From: Mycolicibacterium brisbanense
GTDB lineage: Bacteria > Actinomycetota > Actinomycetes > Mycobacteriales > Mycobacteriaceae
Assembly (NCBI RefSeq): GCF_001570425.1
Contig: NZ_BCSX01000056.1
Coordinates: forward strand, 124,001 to 188,000
DNA length: 64,000 nt
Direction of reading: 5' to 3'
In this document: positions 51,734 to 58,922 of the stretch, piece after piece
How the letters are laid out: each line of letters opens with the position of its first letter
How positions within the stretch are numbered: the first letter of the stretch is position 1
Translations under genes and position numbers: made by a program
The notes under the pieces: model-generated
Database searches by the model: none
The model's input: the letters and a program-made list of their open reading frames with translations, nothing else
What the model was told of the DNA's origin: nothing

Positions 51734-53026
51734 TCAGTGAACCGGAGTGAACCTGATGTTCAACGCGGTGAGCCCGCGCAGGATGAAGGTCGGCTCGTAC
51801 GTGTAGCGACGGTCGCCTGCAGGGCCGTGGTGCTCCTCGTCGATGGTGATCTCACTCATCCGGTCGAGGATCCGCTCGAGGGACACGCGCCCCTCCACGC
51901 GGGCCAGGGGGCCGCCCGGGCAGCTGTGGACGCCTCGACCGAAGGCGATGTGCTCCCGGACGTTCTTGCGGTCGAGGCTGAACGTGTGGGGATCCTCGAA
52001 GCGCACCGGATCGCGGTTGACCGCACCCGGGCACACCATCACCGTGGTGCCTGCCGGCACGTCGACCCCGCCCAGCTCGGTGTGCTTCTTCGCGAGCCGG
52101 AACTGGCTCTTGACAGGCGCATCCATGCGCAATGCCTCCTCGACGAACGTCGGGATGCGGCTGCGGTCCTGGCGCAGGGCGGCCTGCACATCCTGACGGT
52201 CACCCAGCACGCGCAGCGACGCGGACAGCAGCTTGGTGGTGGTCTCCTGGCCGGCGGCGAACAAGAAGGTCGCCGAGCGGACGACGTCGATGACCTCGGG
52301 CGTCGACCCGTCCGGGTACTTCGCGGTCGCCAGCGCCGTCAGCACGTCGTCGCGCGGGTTCTCGCGCCGATCCTGCAGGTAGCCGACGAACTTCTCGTCG
52401 AGCCAGGCCAAGGGGTTCATCGCGAGCTGGTCACCGTCGAGCGAGCCGACGATGGCGCCCGGCCGCGGCGCGCCGAGCACGTGGCGGAACTCGTCGTGGT
52501 CCGACTCCGGCACGCCTAGCAGGTCGGCGATCACCAGCAGAGAGAACGGCTTGGCGTAGGCGGACAGGAACTCGCAGCGCCCGTCGGCCAGGAAATCGTC
52601 GAGGCACTCATCGGCGAGCCGCCACATGAAGTCCTCGTTCTCCTTGAGCCGGCGCGGTGTCAGCAGCCGGTTGAGTAGCGACCGTGCGTCGGTGTGCTGT
52701 GGCGGATCCATGGTGACCATGTGCTCGAACATCGGCAGCGCAGATCGGTGGGCCTCGATCTGGGCGGTGATGTCTTCGCCCTCGGGCGTGAACGGCAGTG
52801 GCGGGAAGGGGCCACCGACCGCGATGCACGACGAGAACGTGTCGGTGTCCTTGAGGACCGTGGTCGCCTCGTCGAAGCTCGTGACGGCCAGGACGCCGTA
52901 GTGAGGTTCACGGACGACGGGGCATTTGCTGCGCAGGTGGTCGAAGTACGGATGCGGGTCGGGCACCAGGGACTGGTCGGTGAAGTAGTCGACGGTGTCG
53001 AAGTCGGTCGTCGGTGAATCGGCCAT
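51734..53026 (-). CDS. Cytochrome P450
   Basis: A 430-residue P450 and close relative of the one at 17421. I-helix motif FAAGQETTTKL, ExxR in EEALRMD, heme loop FGRGVHSCPGGPLARVE, and the same C-terminal RRYTYEPTFILRGLTAL. ATG 53026. Unlike its paralogue it has no ferredoxin next to it. It diverges from a TetR gene; the TGCTNAGCA palindromes between them (53107-53126) are probable control sites. Confidence 0.95.
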   Translation of the reverse strand: MADSPTTDFDTVDYFTDQSLVPDPHPYFDHLRSKCPVVREPHYGVLAVTSFDEATTVLKDTDTFSSCIAVGGPFPPLPFTPEGEDITAQIEAHRSALPMFEHMVTMDPPQHTDARSLLNRLLTPRRLKENEDFMWRLADECLDDFLADGRCEFLSAYAKPFSLLVIADLLGVPESDHDEFRHVLGAPRPGAIVGSLDGDQLAMNPLAWLDEKFVGYLQDRRENPRDDVLTALATAKYPDGSTPEVIDVVRSATFLFAAGQETTTKLLSASLRVLGDRQDVQAALRQDRSRIPTFVEEALRMDAPVKSQFRLAKKHTELGGVDVPAGTTVMVCPGAVNRDPVRFEDPHTFSLDRKNVREHIAFGRGVHSCPGGPLARVEGRVSLERILDRMSEITIDEEHHGPAGDRRYTYEPTFILRGLTALNIRFTPVH

Positions 53027-53103
53027 GGTGTGCGCTACCTCCCGAAATCAATGTGCGCGCTGATGGTTTCGCGGCAGGCTGGGCCGCGCGACGAGATGGG
53101 CCA

Positions 53104-53126
53104 AAGTGCTGAGCACTTGCTTAGCA
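53104..53126. promoter_or_regulatory. Overlapping palindromes between P450 and TetR genes
   Basis: AAGTGCT-G-AGCACTT (53104-53118) is a perfect 15-bp palindrome with core TGCTGAGCA (53107-53115). TGCTTAGCA (53118-53126) follows, 11 bp centre to centre, about one helical turn. The latter core also occurs at 13204-13212 before another P450. Confidence 0.6.
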
Positions 53127-53211
53127 TGGCGGTAGAGTCGTGGTCAAGATCACTCGGCGCGGCGCGGTTACGATTTGCGTGCCGTTTTTTGTGGTGGGAA
53201 AGGAGCCTGGC

Positions 53212-53817
53212 ATGGCATCGGCGCGGAGGATCGGGGCGCCGGACGCGAAGAACCGCCTCGTGCTGCTGGAGGCTGCCGAACAGCTGATGGTTGAAGAGGG
53301 CTACGCCGCGGTGACCTCGCGCCGGGTGGCTGACAAGGCCGGCCTCAAACCGCAGCTGGTGCACTACTACTTCCGGACCATGGACGATCTGTTCCTCGCG
53401 GTGTTCCGCAGACGCGCCGAGGAGGGCCTGGCCGAGCAGGCGCGCGCACTGGATTCCGCACAGCCGTTGTGGGCGCTGTGGCGGTTCGGCACGGATCCCG
53501 CCGCCACCCGCCTCACGATGGAGATCATGGGGCTGGCCAATCACCGCAAGGCGTTGCGGGCGGAGATCGCGCACTATGCCGAGCGGTTCCGGGAGGAGCA
53601 GACCAAGGCGATGACGGCGGCACTGCATCGGTACGGTGTCGACGCCTCCGAGGTCCCGCCCATCGTCTGGACGGTCTTCGCCACCAGCGTCTCGCGGGTG
53701 TTGGTCATGGAGCAGGCGCTCGGGATGTCCTCGGGCCACGACGAGGTGATCGCGTTCTGTGAGGGCTGGCTGCGACGCCTGGAAGGTGAGCCGCAGCCGG
53801 TCGAGGCATCCGCCTGA
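53212..53817 (+). CDS. TetR family transcriptional regulator
   Basis: A 201-residue regulator. The helix-turn-helix reads VTSRRVADKAGLKPQLVHYY followed by FRTMDDLFLAV. ATG 53212 has AAAGGAG upstream. Divergent from a P450 and 192 bp ahead of the membrane/oxidase operon. Palindromes of two kinds flank it: TGCTNAGCA upstream and TAGCCG-N2-CGGCTA downstream; either could be its target. Confidence 0.92.
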   Translation: MASARRIGAPDAKNRLVLLEAAEQLMVEEGYAAVTSRRVADKAGLKPQLVHYYFRTMDDLFLAVFRRRAEEGLAEQARALDSAQPLWALWRFGTDPAATRLTMEIMGLANHRKALRAEIAHYAERFREEQTKAMTAALHRYGVDASEVPPIVWTVFATSVSRVLVMEQALGMSSGHDEVIAFCEGWLRRLEGEPQPVEASA

Positions 53818-53924
53818 CGCCGTCACCCGATCGGCACTCGCAGGATCGAAAACATCACTTTCAAATGATAGAACGCCGTTTCCGCGTTTGAAGATGCCTT
53901 CGACGGACGAGTGTGCTCAGACCG

Positions 53925-53975
53925 TTGACGTCCGCTAGCCGTCCGGCTACCGTCGCCAGGGTAGCCGATCGGCTA
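53925..53975 (+). promoter_or_regulatory. Promoter with two TAGCCG-N2-CGGCTA operators
   Basis: TTGACG (53925-53930) and TACCGT (53948-53953) are 17 bp apart. TAGCCG-TC-CGGCTA at 53936-53949 lies in the spacer and TAGCCG-AT-CGGCTA at 53962-53975 just after the start point, with centres 26 bp apart. A strong candidate for repression by the TetR encoded just upstream, acting on the operon at 54010. Confidence 0.75.
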
Positions 53976-54009
53976 GTTCGATCCCTTGGGCGGAAGGGCG
54001 TGCGATCCG

Positions 54010-54720
54010 ATGAACACCAGGGCGCAGTGGATCAGCCTCTGGATCACGCCGTTCTTCGCCGGCCTGCTGCTCGCCGCGCTGATCGCGTTTCCCGGCTTCT
54101 GGCCGCCGATGTCACCGAACCTGAGTGCCGAGCAGGTCGCCGAGTTCTACCGGCACAACGGCGCGATGGTCCGGTTCAGCATGATCACGGTCAACCTGTG
54201 CGCGATCATGCTGGTCCCGTTCTTCATGGTGATCGTGGTGCAGATGAAGCGGATGGCCACATCGAGTCACGTGTTGGCGTACTGCTACCTGGCCGCGGCC
54301 GCCAACGGCGCGACGCTTTTGGCCATCGCCGACATCTTCTGGCTGGTCGCCGCGTTCCGTCCCGAGCGTAATCCGCAACTGACGCAACTGCTCAACGATC
54401 TGGCCTGGCTCGTCTTCATCGCGCCGGTGGGCATGGTCGTCGTCGCGAATCTCTGCCTGGCACTGGCAGTGTGGCTCGATGCGCGGACCCCACCCGTGTT
54501 CCCCCGGTGGGTGGCGCCGTTCAGTCTGGTGACCGCCGCCGCCATGGCGCCCGCGGCGTGCGCCGTCGTCTTCCGGACCGGCCCCCTGGCATGGGATGGC
54601 GCCATCTCGTTCTGGTTGCGCAACAGCGCTTTCGTGCTCTACGTCGCGGTGATGTTCGTCGTCGTGCGCTCCGCCATCGCCGGGCAGGCCGCAGAGTCGA
54701 GCACCGAGCCGGCGATATGA
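54010..54720 (+). CDS. Integral membrane protein, first of a tandem pair
   Basis: A 236-residue protein with about six membrane segments. It begins MNTRAQWISLWITPFFAGLL and includes FFMVIVVQMKRMATSSHVLA and the shared motif FRTGPLAWDGAISFW. The next protein has the same layout and FKSGPLAWNGSISFY, so they arose by duplication. No known family comes to mind. ATG 54010 is favoured; a TTG at 53986 would add eight residues. Stop overlaps the next start (ATGA). Possibly a subunit of, or chaperone for, the oxidase-like proteins downstream. Confidence 0.75.
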   Translation: MNTRAQWISLWITPFFAGLLLAALIAFPGFWPPMSPNLSAEQVAEFYRHNGAMVRFSMITVNLCAIMLVPFFMVIVVQMKRMATSSHVLAYCYLAAAANGATLLAIADIFWLVAAFRPERNPQLTQLLNDLAWLVFIAPVGMVVVANLCLALAVWLDARTPPVFPRWVAPFSLVTAAAMAPAACAVVFRTGPLAWDGAISFWLRNSAFVLYVAVMFVVVRSAIAGQAAESSTEPAI

Positions 54721-55472
54721 GCAGCACGACAACGGTATTGGACACGCGGTCGGCCACGCCGGCCTGGACCCGGCGCCCCAAAATCGACCAGTGGATCTGC
54801 TGGTGGACCATCCCGGTTTTCTACCTCATCTTCGGGCTGATCTTCGTGGTGCTCACCCGGGTGATGCCACCGCCGCGGCCCGACGCCCGGCCGGATCAGA
54901 TCGTGTTGTTCTTCGCCGAGCACTCGCTGAGCATCCGGATCGGTTTCGGCCTGCTGATGATCTTCATCGGCTTCACCGGATTCGCCAACGGCCTCATCGC
55001 CTTTCAGATCAAGCGAATGTCCGTCGCGCCGGTGTTCGCGTATTCCTACATCGCGTCGCTGGCGGTCGGAGCGGTACCGGGGTGCTTGTTCGCTGCGTTC
55101 GCCTTCGTCGCCGCGGCATACCGCCCGGACCGGGATCCGGACCTCATCGCACTGCTCTACGACCTGGGGCTGCTGTCCTTCGTCGGTTCGCTGGGGTGTT
55201 TCGCCACGCAGAACATGGTGCTGGCCCTGGCGATCTTCCTGGACCGCAACGATGTGCTCCCGAAATGGCTTGCGTACATGTCGATCTGGATGATAGTCAC
55301 CGAACTGCTCGCCGGCCCGGTGTTCGTGTTCAAATCCGGTCCGCTGGCCTGGAACGGTTCCATCAGCTTCTACGTCGGGACGGTGGTTTTCGTGGTGTGG
55401 GAGACCTGCATCATCTACCTGCTGTACCAGACGATCACCAAGCAGGCGCCGGATGCGCGGGTGCAGGACTGA
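54717..55472 (+). CDS. Integral membrane protein, second of a tandem pair
   Basis: A 251-residue paralogue of the previous protein, with about six membrane segments after a polar N-terminus of 25 residues. Shared features: ARPDQIVLFFAEHSLSIRIG corresponds to SAEQVAEFYRHNGAMVRFSM in its twin, and FKSGPLAWNGSISFY. ATG 54717 and stop 55472 overlap both neighbours, so all four proteins of the operon are probably made in fixed ratio. Function unknown. Confidence 0.78.
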   Translation: MSSTTTVLDTRSATPAWTRRPKIDQWICWWTIPVFYLIFGLIFVVLTRVMPPPRPDARPDQIVLFFAEHSLSIRIGFGLLMIFIGFTGFANGLIAFQIKRMSVAPVFAYSYIASLAVGAVPGCLFAAFAFVAAAYRPDRDPDLIALLYDLGLLSFVGSLGCFATQNMVLALAIFLDRNDVLPKWLAYMSIWMIVTELLAGPVFVFKSGPLAWNGSISFYVGTVVFVVWETCIIYLLYQTITKQAPDARVQD

Positions 55473-56047
55473 TGGCACTGCGCGAGCGGGCCGCGGCCGC
55501 ACCGCATTTGCCTGCCGACGGTGGCATGTGGGTCTTCGTGCTCGGCGACCTCGTCATCTTTACCAGCTATTTCGTCATTTTCATGATTTACCGGGCGCGG
55601 CAGCCCGAGCTGTTCCTCGCCTCCCAGCAACACCTGAGCATCAATTTCGGCGTGGTCAACACCCTGACGTTGCTCGCCAGTTCGTGGTTGATCGCCCGCA
55701 GTGTGCTCGCTGCCAGGGCGGGCGACAGTGCCCGCGCCATGAAACTGACCGTCGGTGGCGGCTTGTGCGGTGTGGTGTTCATCGTGATCAAGGCGTTCGA
55801 GTGGTCGGCGAAGATCGGCCAGGGACTGACCTTCTCCAGCAACGACTTCTTCATGTTCTATTACATGCTCACGGGTGTGCACCTGTTTCACGTCGCACTC
55901 GGCCTGGTGTTTTTGGGCGTCAACTACTTTGAGCTGCGCAACCCGCAGTATCGACGCATCGCGATGGTGGAGACCGGAGCCATGTACTGGCACTTGGTCG
56001 ACATGCTCTGGATTGTCATTTTCACGTTGCTCTACGTGCTGAGGTGA
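55472..56047 (+). CDS. Heme-copper oxidase subunit III-like protein (NorE-like)
   Basis: A 191-residue membrane protein with about five helices. ADGGMWVFVLGDLVIFTSYF then NTLTLLASSWLI and TGVHLFHVALGLVFLGVNYF are characteristic of cytochrome c oxidase subunit III, closest in size and wording to the NorE subgroup. ETGAMYWHLVDMLWIVIFTL completes it. No subunit I or II and no NorCB genes are near, so it is an orphan accessory subunit. ATG overlaps the stop before it. Confidence 0.88.
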   Translation: MALRERAAAAPHLPADGGMWVFVLGDLVIFTSYFVIFMIYRARQPELFLASQQHLSINFGVVNTLTLLASSWLIARSVLAARAGDSARAMKLTVGGGLCGVVFIVIKAFEWSAKIGQGLTFSSNDFFMFYYMLTGVHLFHVALGLVFLGVNYFELRNPQYRRIAMVETGAMYWHLVDMLWIVIFTLLYVLR

Positions 56048-56051
56048 GGCT

Positions 56052-56351
56052 GTGACAGCGACCAATACCGCGTCGGCTGTGCGACGCGGCGGCAGGGTGC
56101 TCACGTGGGTGTGGTTGATCCTGAGCGTGCTGACGGTGATGTCGTGGTGGATCGGGCCGGTCCGGTCGCCGGGTATCCCGCACGCCAGCGTGCCCATCAC
56201 TGTTGTGGTGCTGGCGCTGGGGGCGATCAAGTGCCGCATGGTGATTCGCTACTTCATGGAAGTGCGGTCCGCACCGATGTGGCTACGCGTCGTGACCGAC
56301 GCGTGGCTGGTCCTGCTCTGGGGTGCCGTGCTCGCCATCTATGCGTGGTGA
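56052..56351 (+). CDS. Cytochrome oxidase subunit IV / NorF-like small membrane protein
   Basis: A 99-residue protein with three membrane segments: WVWLILSVLTVMSWWIG, VPITVVVLALGAIKCRMVIR and a last WLVLLWGAVLAIY. IKCRMVIRYFMEVRSAP between helices is the signature of the prokaryotic COX4/NorF group. GTG 56052, 4 bp after the NorE-like gene, the same gene order as norEF. It ends the operon. Confidence 0.85.
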   Translation: MTATNTASAVRRGGRVLTWVWLILSVLTVMSWWIGPVRSPGIPHASVPITVVVLALGAIKCRMVIRYFMEVRSAPMWLRVVTDAWLVLLWGAVLAIYAW

Positions 56352-56360
56352 CATTTCCCT

Positions 56361-56423
56361 GGCGAGCAGACATGTGGGTGCGCGAACCGCGGCGTGTCGC
56401 GTACCGCCACGTCTGCTCGCGGG
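56361..56423. repeat. Dispersed hairpin element, copy 2
   Basis: Perfect 10-bp arms GCGAGCAGAC (56362-56371) and GTCTGCTCGC (56411-56420) with about 39 nt between. It is a diverged copy of the element at 33018-33080, including the inner CGCGGCGTGTCG. It separates the convergent NorF-like and thiolase-like genes. Confidence 0.78.
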
Positions 56424-56429
56424 AGAAGT

Positions 56430-57572
56430 CTAGAGCGACAGGATGGTTGCCGACGCGGTGCCGGGTGCGCCGTATACCTGTGCCAAGCCGACGCGAGGTT
56501 TGCCGGGCACTTGGCGGGCACCGGCCTCACCGCGCAATTGCCGTACCAGCTCGTGCATCTGGCGCAGGCCGGAAGCGCCGATCGGCTCACCGTTGGCGAT
56601 CAAGCCACCGTCGGTGTTGACGGGGATGGACCCGTGGATCGCCGTGGCCCCGTCGGCCAGCAGCTTTTCCTGCTCACCGTCGGCGCACAGGCCCGTCTCG
56701 GCCATGTGGATGACCTCGGCACCGGCGTCGGTGTCCTGCAGCTGTGCGATGTCGACATCCTCGGGGCCGATACCGGCCGACTCGTAGGCGGCCTTGGCCG
56801 CGTACACCGTCGGCGACGGATCTTCGTCGAGCGGTGCCGAGGTGGCGTGCACCTCGTAGGCGCCGAACGTCCGCGTCCGGATCTCACTGGCCCGCACGTA
56901 GACCGGTTTGTCCGTATAACGGTGGGCGATGTCGGCGCGGCACATGATGACGGCTGCGGCGCCTTCGTCGGGGGCGCAGAACATGTACTGGGTCAGCGGA
57001 TAGTTGAGCACCGGCGAACCCAGGATCTCATCGACGGATATCTCCTTGCGGCGGAACGCATTCGGGTTGAGCGCTCCGTTGCGGAAGTTCTTGTTGGCCA
57101 CCCGCGCAAGCGTCTGCCGCGAGATGTTGTGTTTGTGGATGTAGTGATTGGCCTTCATACCGAAGAACTTGGTGGTGACGAACTGACCGTTCTCGGCGTA
57201 CCACTGAGGCAGCGCGAGCTTGGCCGGGTCGTCGGTGAACGCCCCCCGCGGATGCTTGTCCAGGCCGATCGCGATACCGATGTCGTACTTGCCCAGCCGG
57301 ATGGTGTCGGCAGTCTGCTGGATGGCGCTGGCCGCGGTGGCGCAGGCATTGAAGACATTGGTGAACGTGATGCCGGTCAGGCCGACGAGCCTGGTGACGG
57401 CATCCGGGTTGGACACCTCATAGCTGCCGCCGAAACCGAATTGGATGTCTTTCCAGGCGATTCCGGCGTCGTCGAGGGCGAGCTGGATGGCCTCGGCGCC
57501 CATCTGCATCGCGGTCTTGTCGAACCGGCCGAACGGGTGCAGACCCACGCCGATGATGGCTACGTCGTTCAT
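56430..57572 (-). CDS. Thiolase-like lipid-transfer family protein
   Basis: A 380-residue thiolase-fold protein of the SCP-x type. Cys77 in VFNACATAASAI is the nucleophile position. The C-terminal loop reads NTDGGLIANGEPIGASG: the usual catalytic His of GHP is Glu, so classical thiolysis is doubtful. ATG 57572; the DUF35 gene lies 8 bp upstream, which indicates a two-protein complex like thiolase-DUF35 pairs elsewhere. Likely a C-C cleaving or condensing acyl-CoA enzyme. Confidence 0.9.
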   Translation of the reverse strand: MNDVAIIGVGLHPFGRFDKTAMQMGAEAIQLALDDAGIAWKDIQFGFGGSYEVSNPDAVTRLVGLTGITFTNVFNACATAASAIQQTADTIRLGKYDIGIAIGLDKHPRGAFTDDPAKLALPQWYAENGQFVTTKFFGMKANHYIHKHNISRQTLARVANKNFRNGALNPNAFRRKEISVDEILGSPVLNYPLTQYMFCAPDEGAAAVIMCRADIAHRYTDKPVYVRASEIRTRTFGAYEVHATSAPLDEDPSPTVYAAKAAYESAGIGPEDVDIAQLQDTDAGAEVIHMAETGLCADGEQEKLLADGATAIHGSIPVNTDGGLIANGEPIGASGLRQMHELVRQLRGEAGARQVPGKPRVGLAQVYGAPGTASATILSL

Positions 57573-57580
57573 GTGGCTCC

Positions 57581-58012
57581 TCAGACGGGCTGGAAGGCGA
57601 AGGTGACCAGTTCCACAGACTCCCCGTTGTCATCGGTGACCGTGGTGAACGGGATCATGGTGAGTTCGACGTCCTGCCCGAATTGCAGTTTCGCCGGATC
57701 GTTTTCGGTGAGCCTGCCCTCGACGCGGATGACGTCTCCGAGTTGGATCAGCCCGACGCCGAACGGCACGAAGTCTTTTCCGGTTGGGCCTTTGTACGGT
57801 GCGCCGGGCGGGAAGCCCTGGGTGGTCCAGGCGACCAGGGTGCCGCGACGGGGCAGCAGCTGTTCGGAGGTGTTGGCGCCACTGCACTTGGGGCAACGCG
57901 CCTGAGCCGGGAAGGTGGTGGCCTGGCAATCGGCGCAACGGCTGCCGATCAACTGGGGATCGGCCGCAGGCCATGTCGAGATCTCCGGCGCGAGAGCGGT
58001 CTGTGTTGGCAC
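57581..58012 (-). CDS. DUF35 zinc-ribbon OB-fold protein
   Basis: A 143-residue partner protein. Zinc ribbon Cys26-x2-Cys29-x10-Cys40-x2-Cys43, then the OB fold (GTLVAWTTQGFPPGAP, FGVGLIQLGDVIRVEGRL). The Cys spacing is the same as in the fused module at 23273. Starts at GTG 58012, seven bases after a -10-like TACTGT, so probably leaderless. It is expected to bind acyl-CoA and position it for the thiolase-like protein. Confidence 0.9.
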   Translation of the reverse strand: MPTQTALAPEISTWPAADPQLIGSRCADCQATTFPAQARCPKCSGANTSEQLLPRRGTLVAWTTQGFPPGAPYKGPTGKDFVPFGVGLIQLGDVIRVEGRLTENDPAKLQFGQDVELTMIPFTTVTDDNGESVELVTFAFQPV

Positions 58013-58019
58013 GTCGCTG

Positions 58020-58056
58020 ACAGTAACCGGAAATATGATTCTCGTCTAGCGAGAAT
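58020..58056 (-). promoter_or_regulatory. Promoter and ATTCTCG-N5-CGAGAAT operator for the DUF35-thiolase genes
   Basis: On the minus strand TACTGT (58025-58020) precedes GTG 58012 by seven bases. The perfect 19-bp palindrome at 58038-58056 covers the place where the -35 should be. Confidence 0.75.
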
Positions 58057-58148
58057 AGAATGCAGACAAGTAGCCGACTATGGACCCCGCCCTGCTCGGG
58101 GCGCGTTCCAGCGGGACGGCGACGATGCGATTCGTGAACCGAGCCGGG

Positions 58149-58865
58149 CTATTTGACCTTGTTCATGACGGCCTCGGCTGCCGCCCAATGCTCGTCGGAC
58201 GCCCAGAGGCGGGCGAACGCGCTGACGGCTTCGGTCGCCGGAACGCCGCTCAGTACCCGCTTGATCTCGCCGCCCGGTCGACGGGCCAGTAGTGCCGCAG
58301 TCCTGCGCCAGCTTTCGGCGAACTCGGCGCGCGGCACCACCTGATCGACAAGGCCGATCTGCAGAGCCGCGTCGGCGTCGAGGACTTGTCCGGTCCCCGC
58401 CAGGAGTAGTGCTCGGCTCCGGCCCACCAGTGCGCCAAGGCGTTCGGCGCCACCCCAGGCCGGCATGATCGCCAGCGACACCTGGTTGAAGCCGATCCTG
58501 ATGTCGTCGGCCGCGATCCGGATGTCGGCGGCGACTGCAACTTCGGCACCACCGCCGAGGGCGTGCCCGTTGAGCGCCGCGACCACGGGGCCGGGGAAGC
58601 CGGTGATGCGATCGCAGATCGTCCGCATCCGCCAGGCCATCTGCGATGCCTCGAGCTCGGTGCGGAGCGCGGCGAGCTCCTTGAGGTCTCCGCCCGAGAC
58701 GAACGCGCGGTCGCCGCCGCCGGTCACGACGAGAGCGGACGCCCCGGCAGCGCCGTCCAATGCCTTGTCCAGCTCGTCCATGGTGTCCAGCGAGATCGCG
58801 TTGCGCGCGTGCGGCCGGTCGATGGTGATGACGGCCAGGCCGTCGACGATGTCCAGGTCGACCAT
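58149..58865 (-). CDS. Enoyl-CoA hydratase/isomerase family protein
   Basis: A 238-residue crotonase-fold enzyme. Oxyanion-hole segments are AFVSGGDLKEL and NGHALGGGAEVAVAADI; AWGGAERLGALVG has a Glu near the usual catalytic position, while the second Glu is less clear (DADAALQIGLVD). It could be a hydratase or isomerase. ATG 58865. It diverges from an acyl-CoA ligase, both reading away from one palindromic operator at 58892-58910. Confidence 0.92.
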   Translation of the reverse strand: MVDLDIVDGLAVITIDRPHARNAISLDTMDELDKALDGAAGASALVVTGGGDRAFVSGGDLKELAALRTELEASQMAWRMRTICDRITGFPGPVVAALNGHALGGGAEVAVAADIRIAADDIRIGFNQVSLAIMPAWGGAERLGALVGRSRALLLAGTGQVLDADAALQIGLVDQVVPRAEFAESWRRTAALLARRPGGEIKRVLSGVPATEAVSAFARLWASDEHWAAAEAVMNKVK

Positions 58866-58891
58866 AACCGCTCTCCACTTTTGATATTGGC

Positions 58892-58915
58892 ATTCTCGCT
58901 GATCGAGAATAACAT
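58892..58915. promoter_or_regulatory. ATTCTCG-N5-CGAGAAT operator overlapping a -10 element
   Basis: Perfect 19-bp palindrome at 58892-58910. Its last base starts TAACAT (58910-58915), a -10 that ends seven bases before GTG 58923, so the ligase mRNA is probably leaderless. The site is also 26 bp from the divergent hydratase start at 58865. Confidence 0.78.
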
Positions 58916-58922
58916 CACCGAC

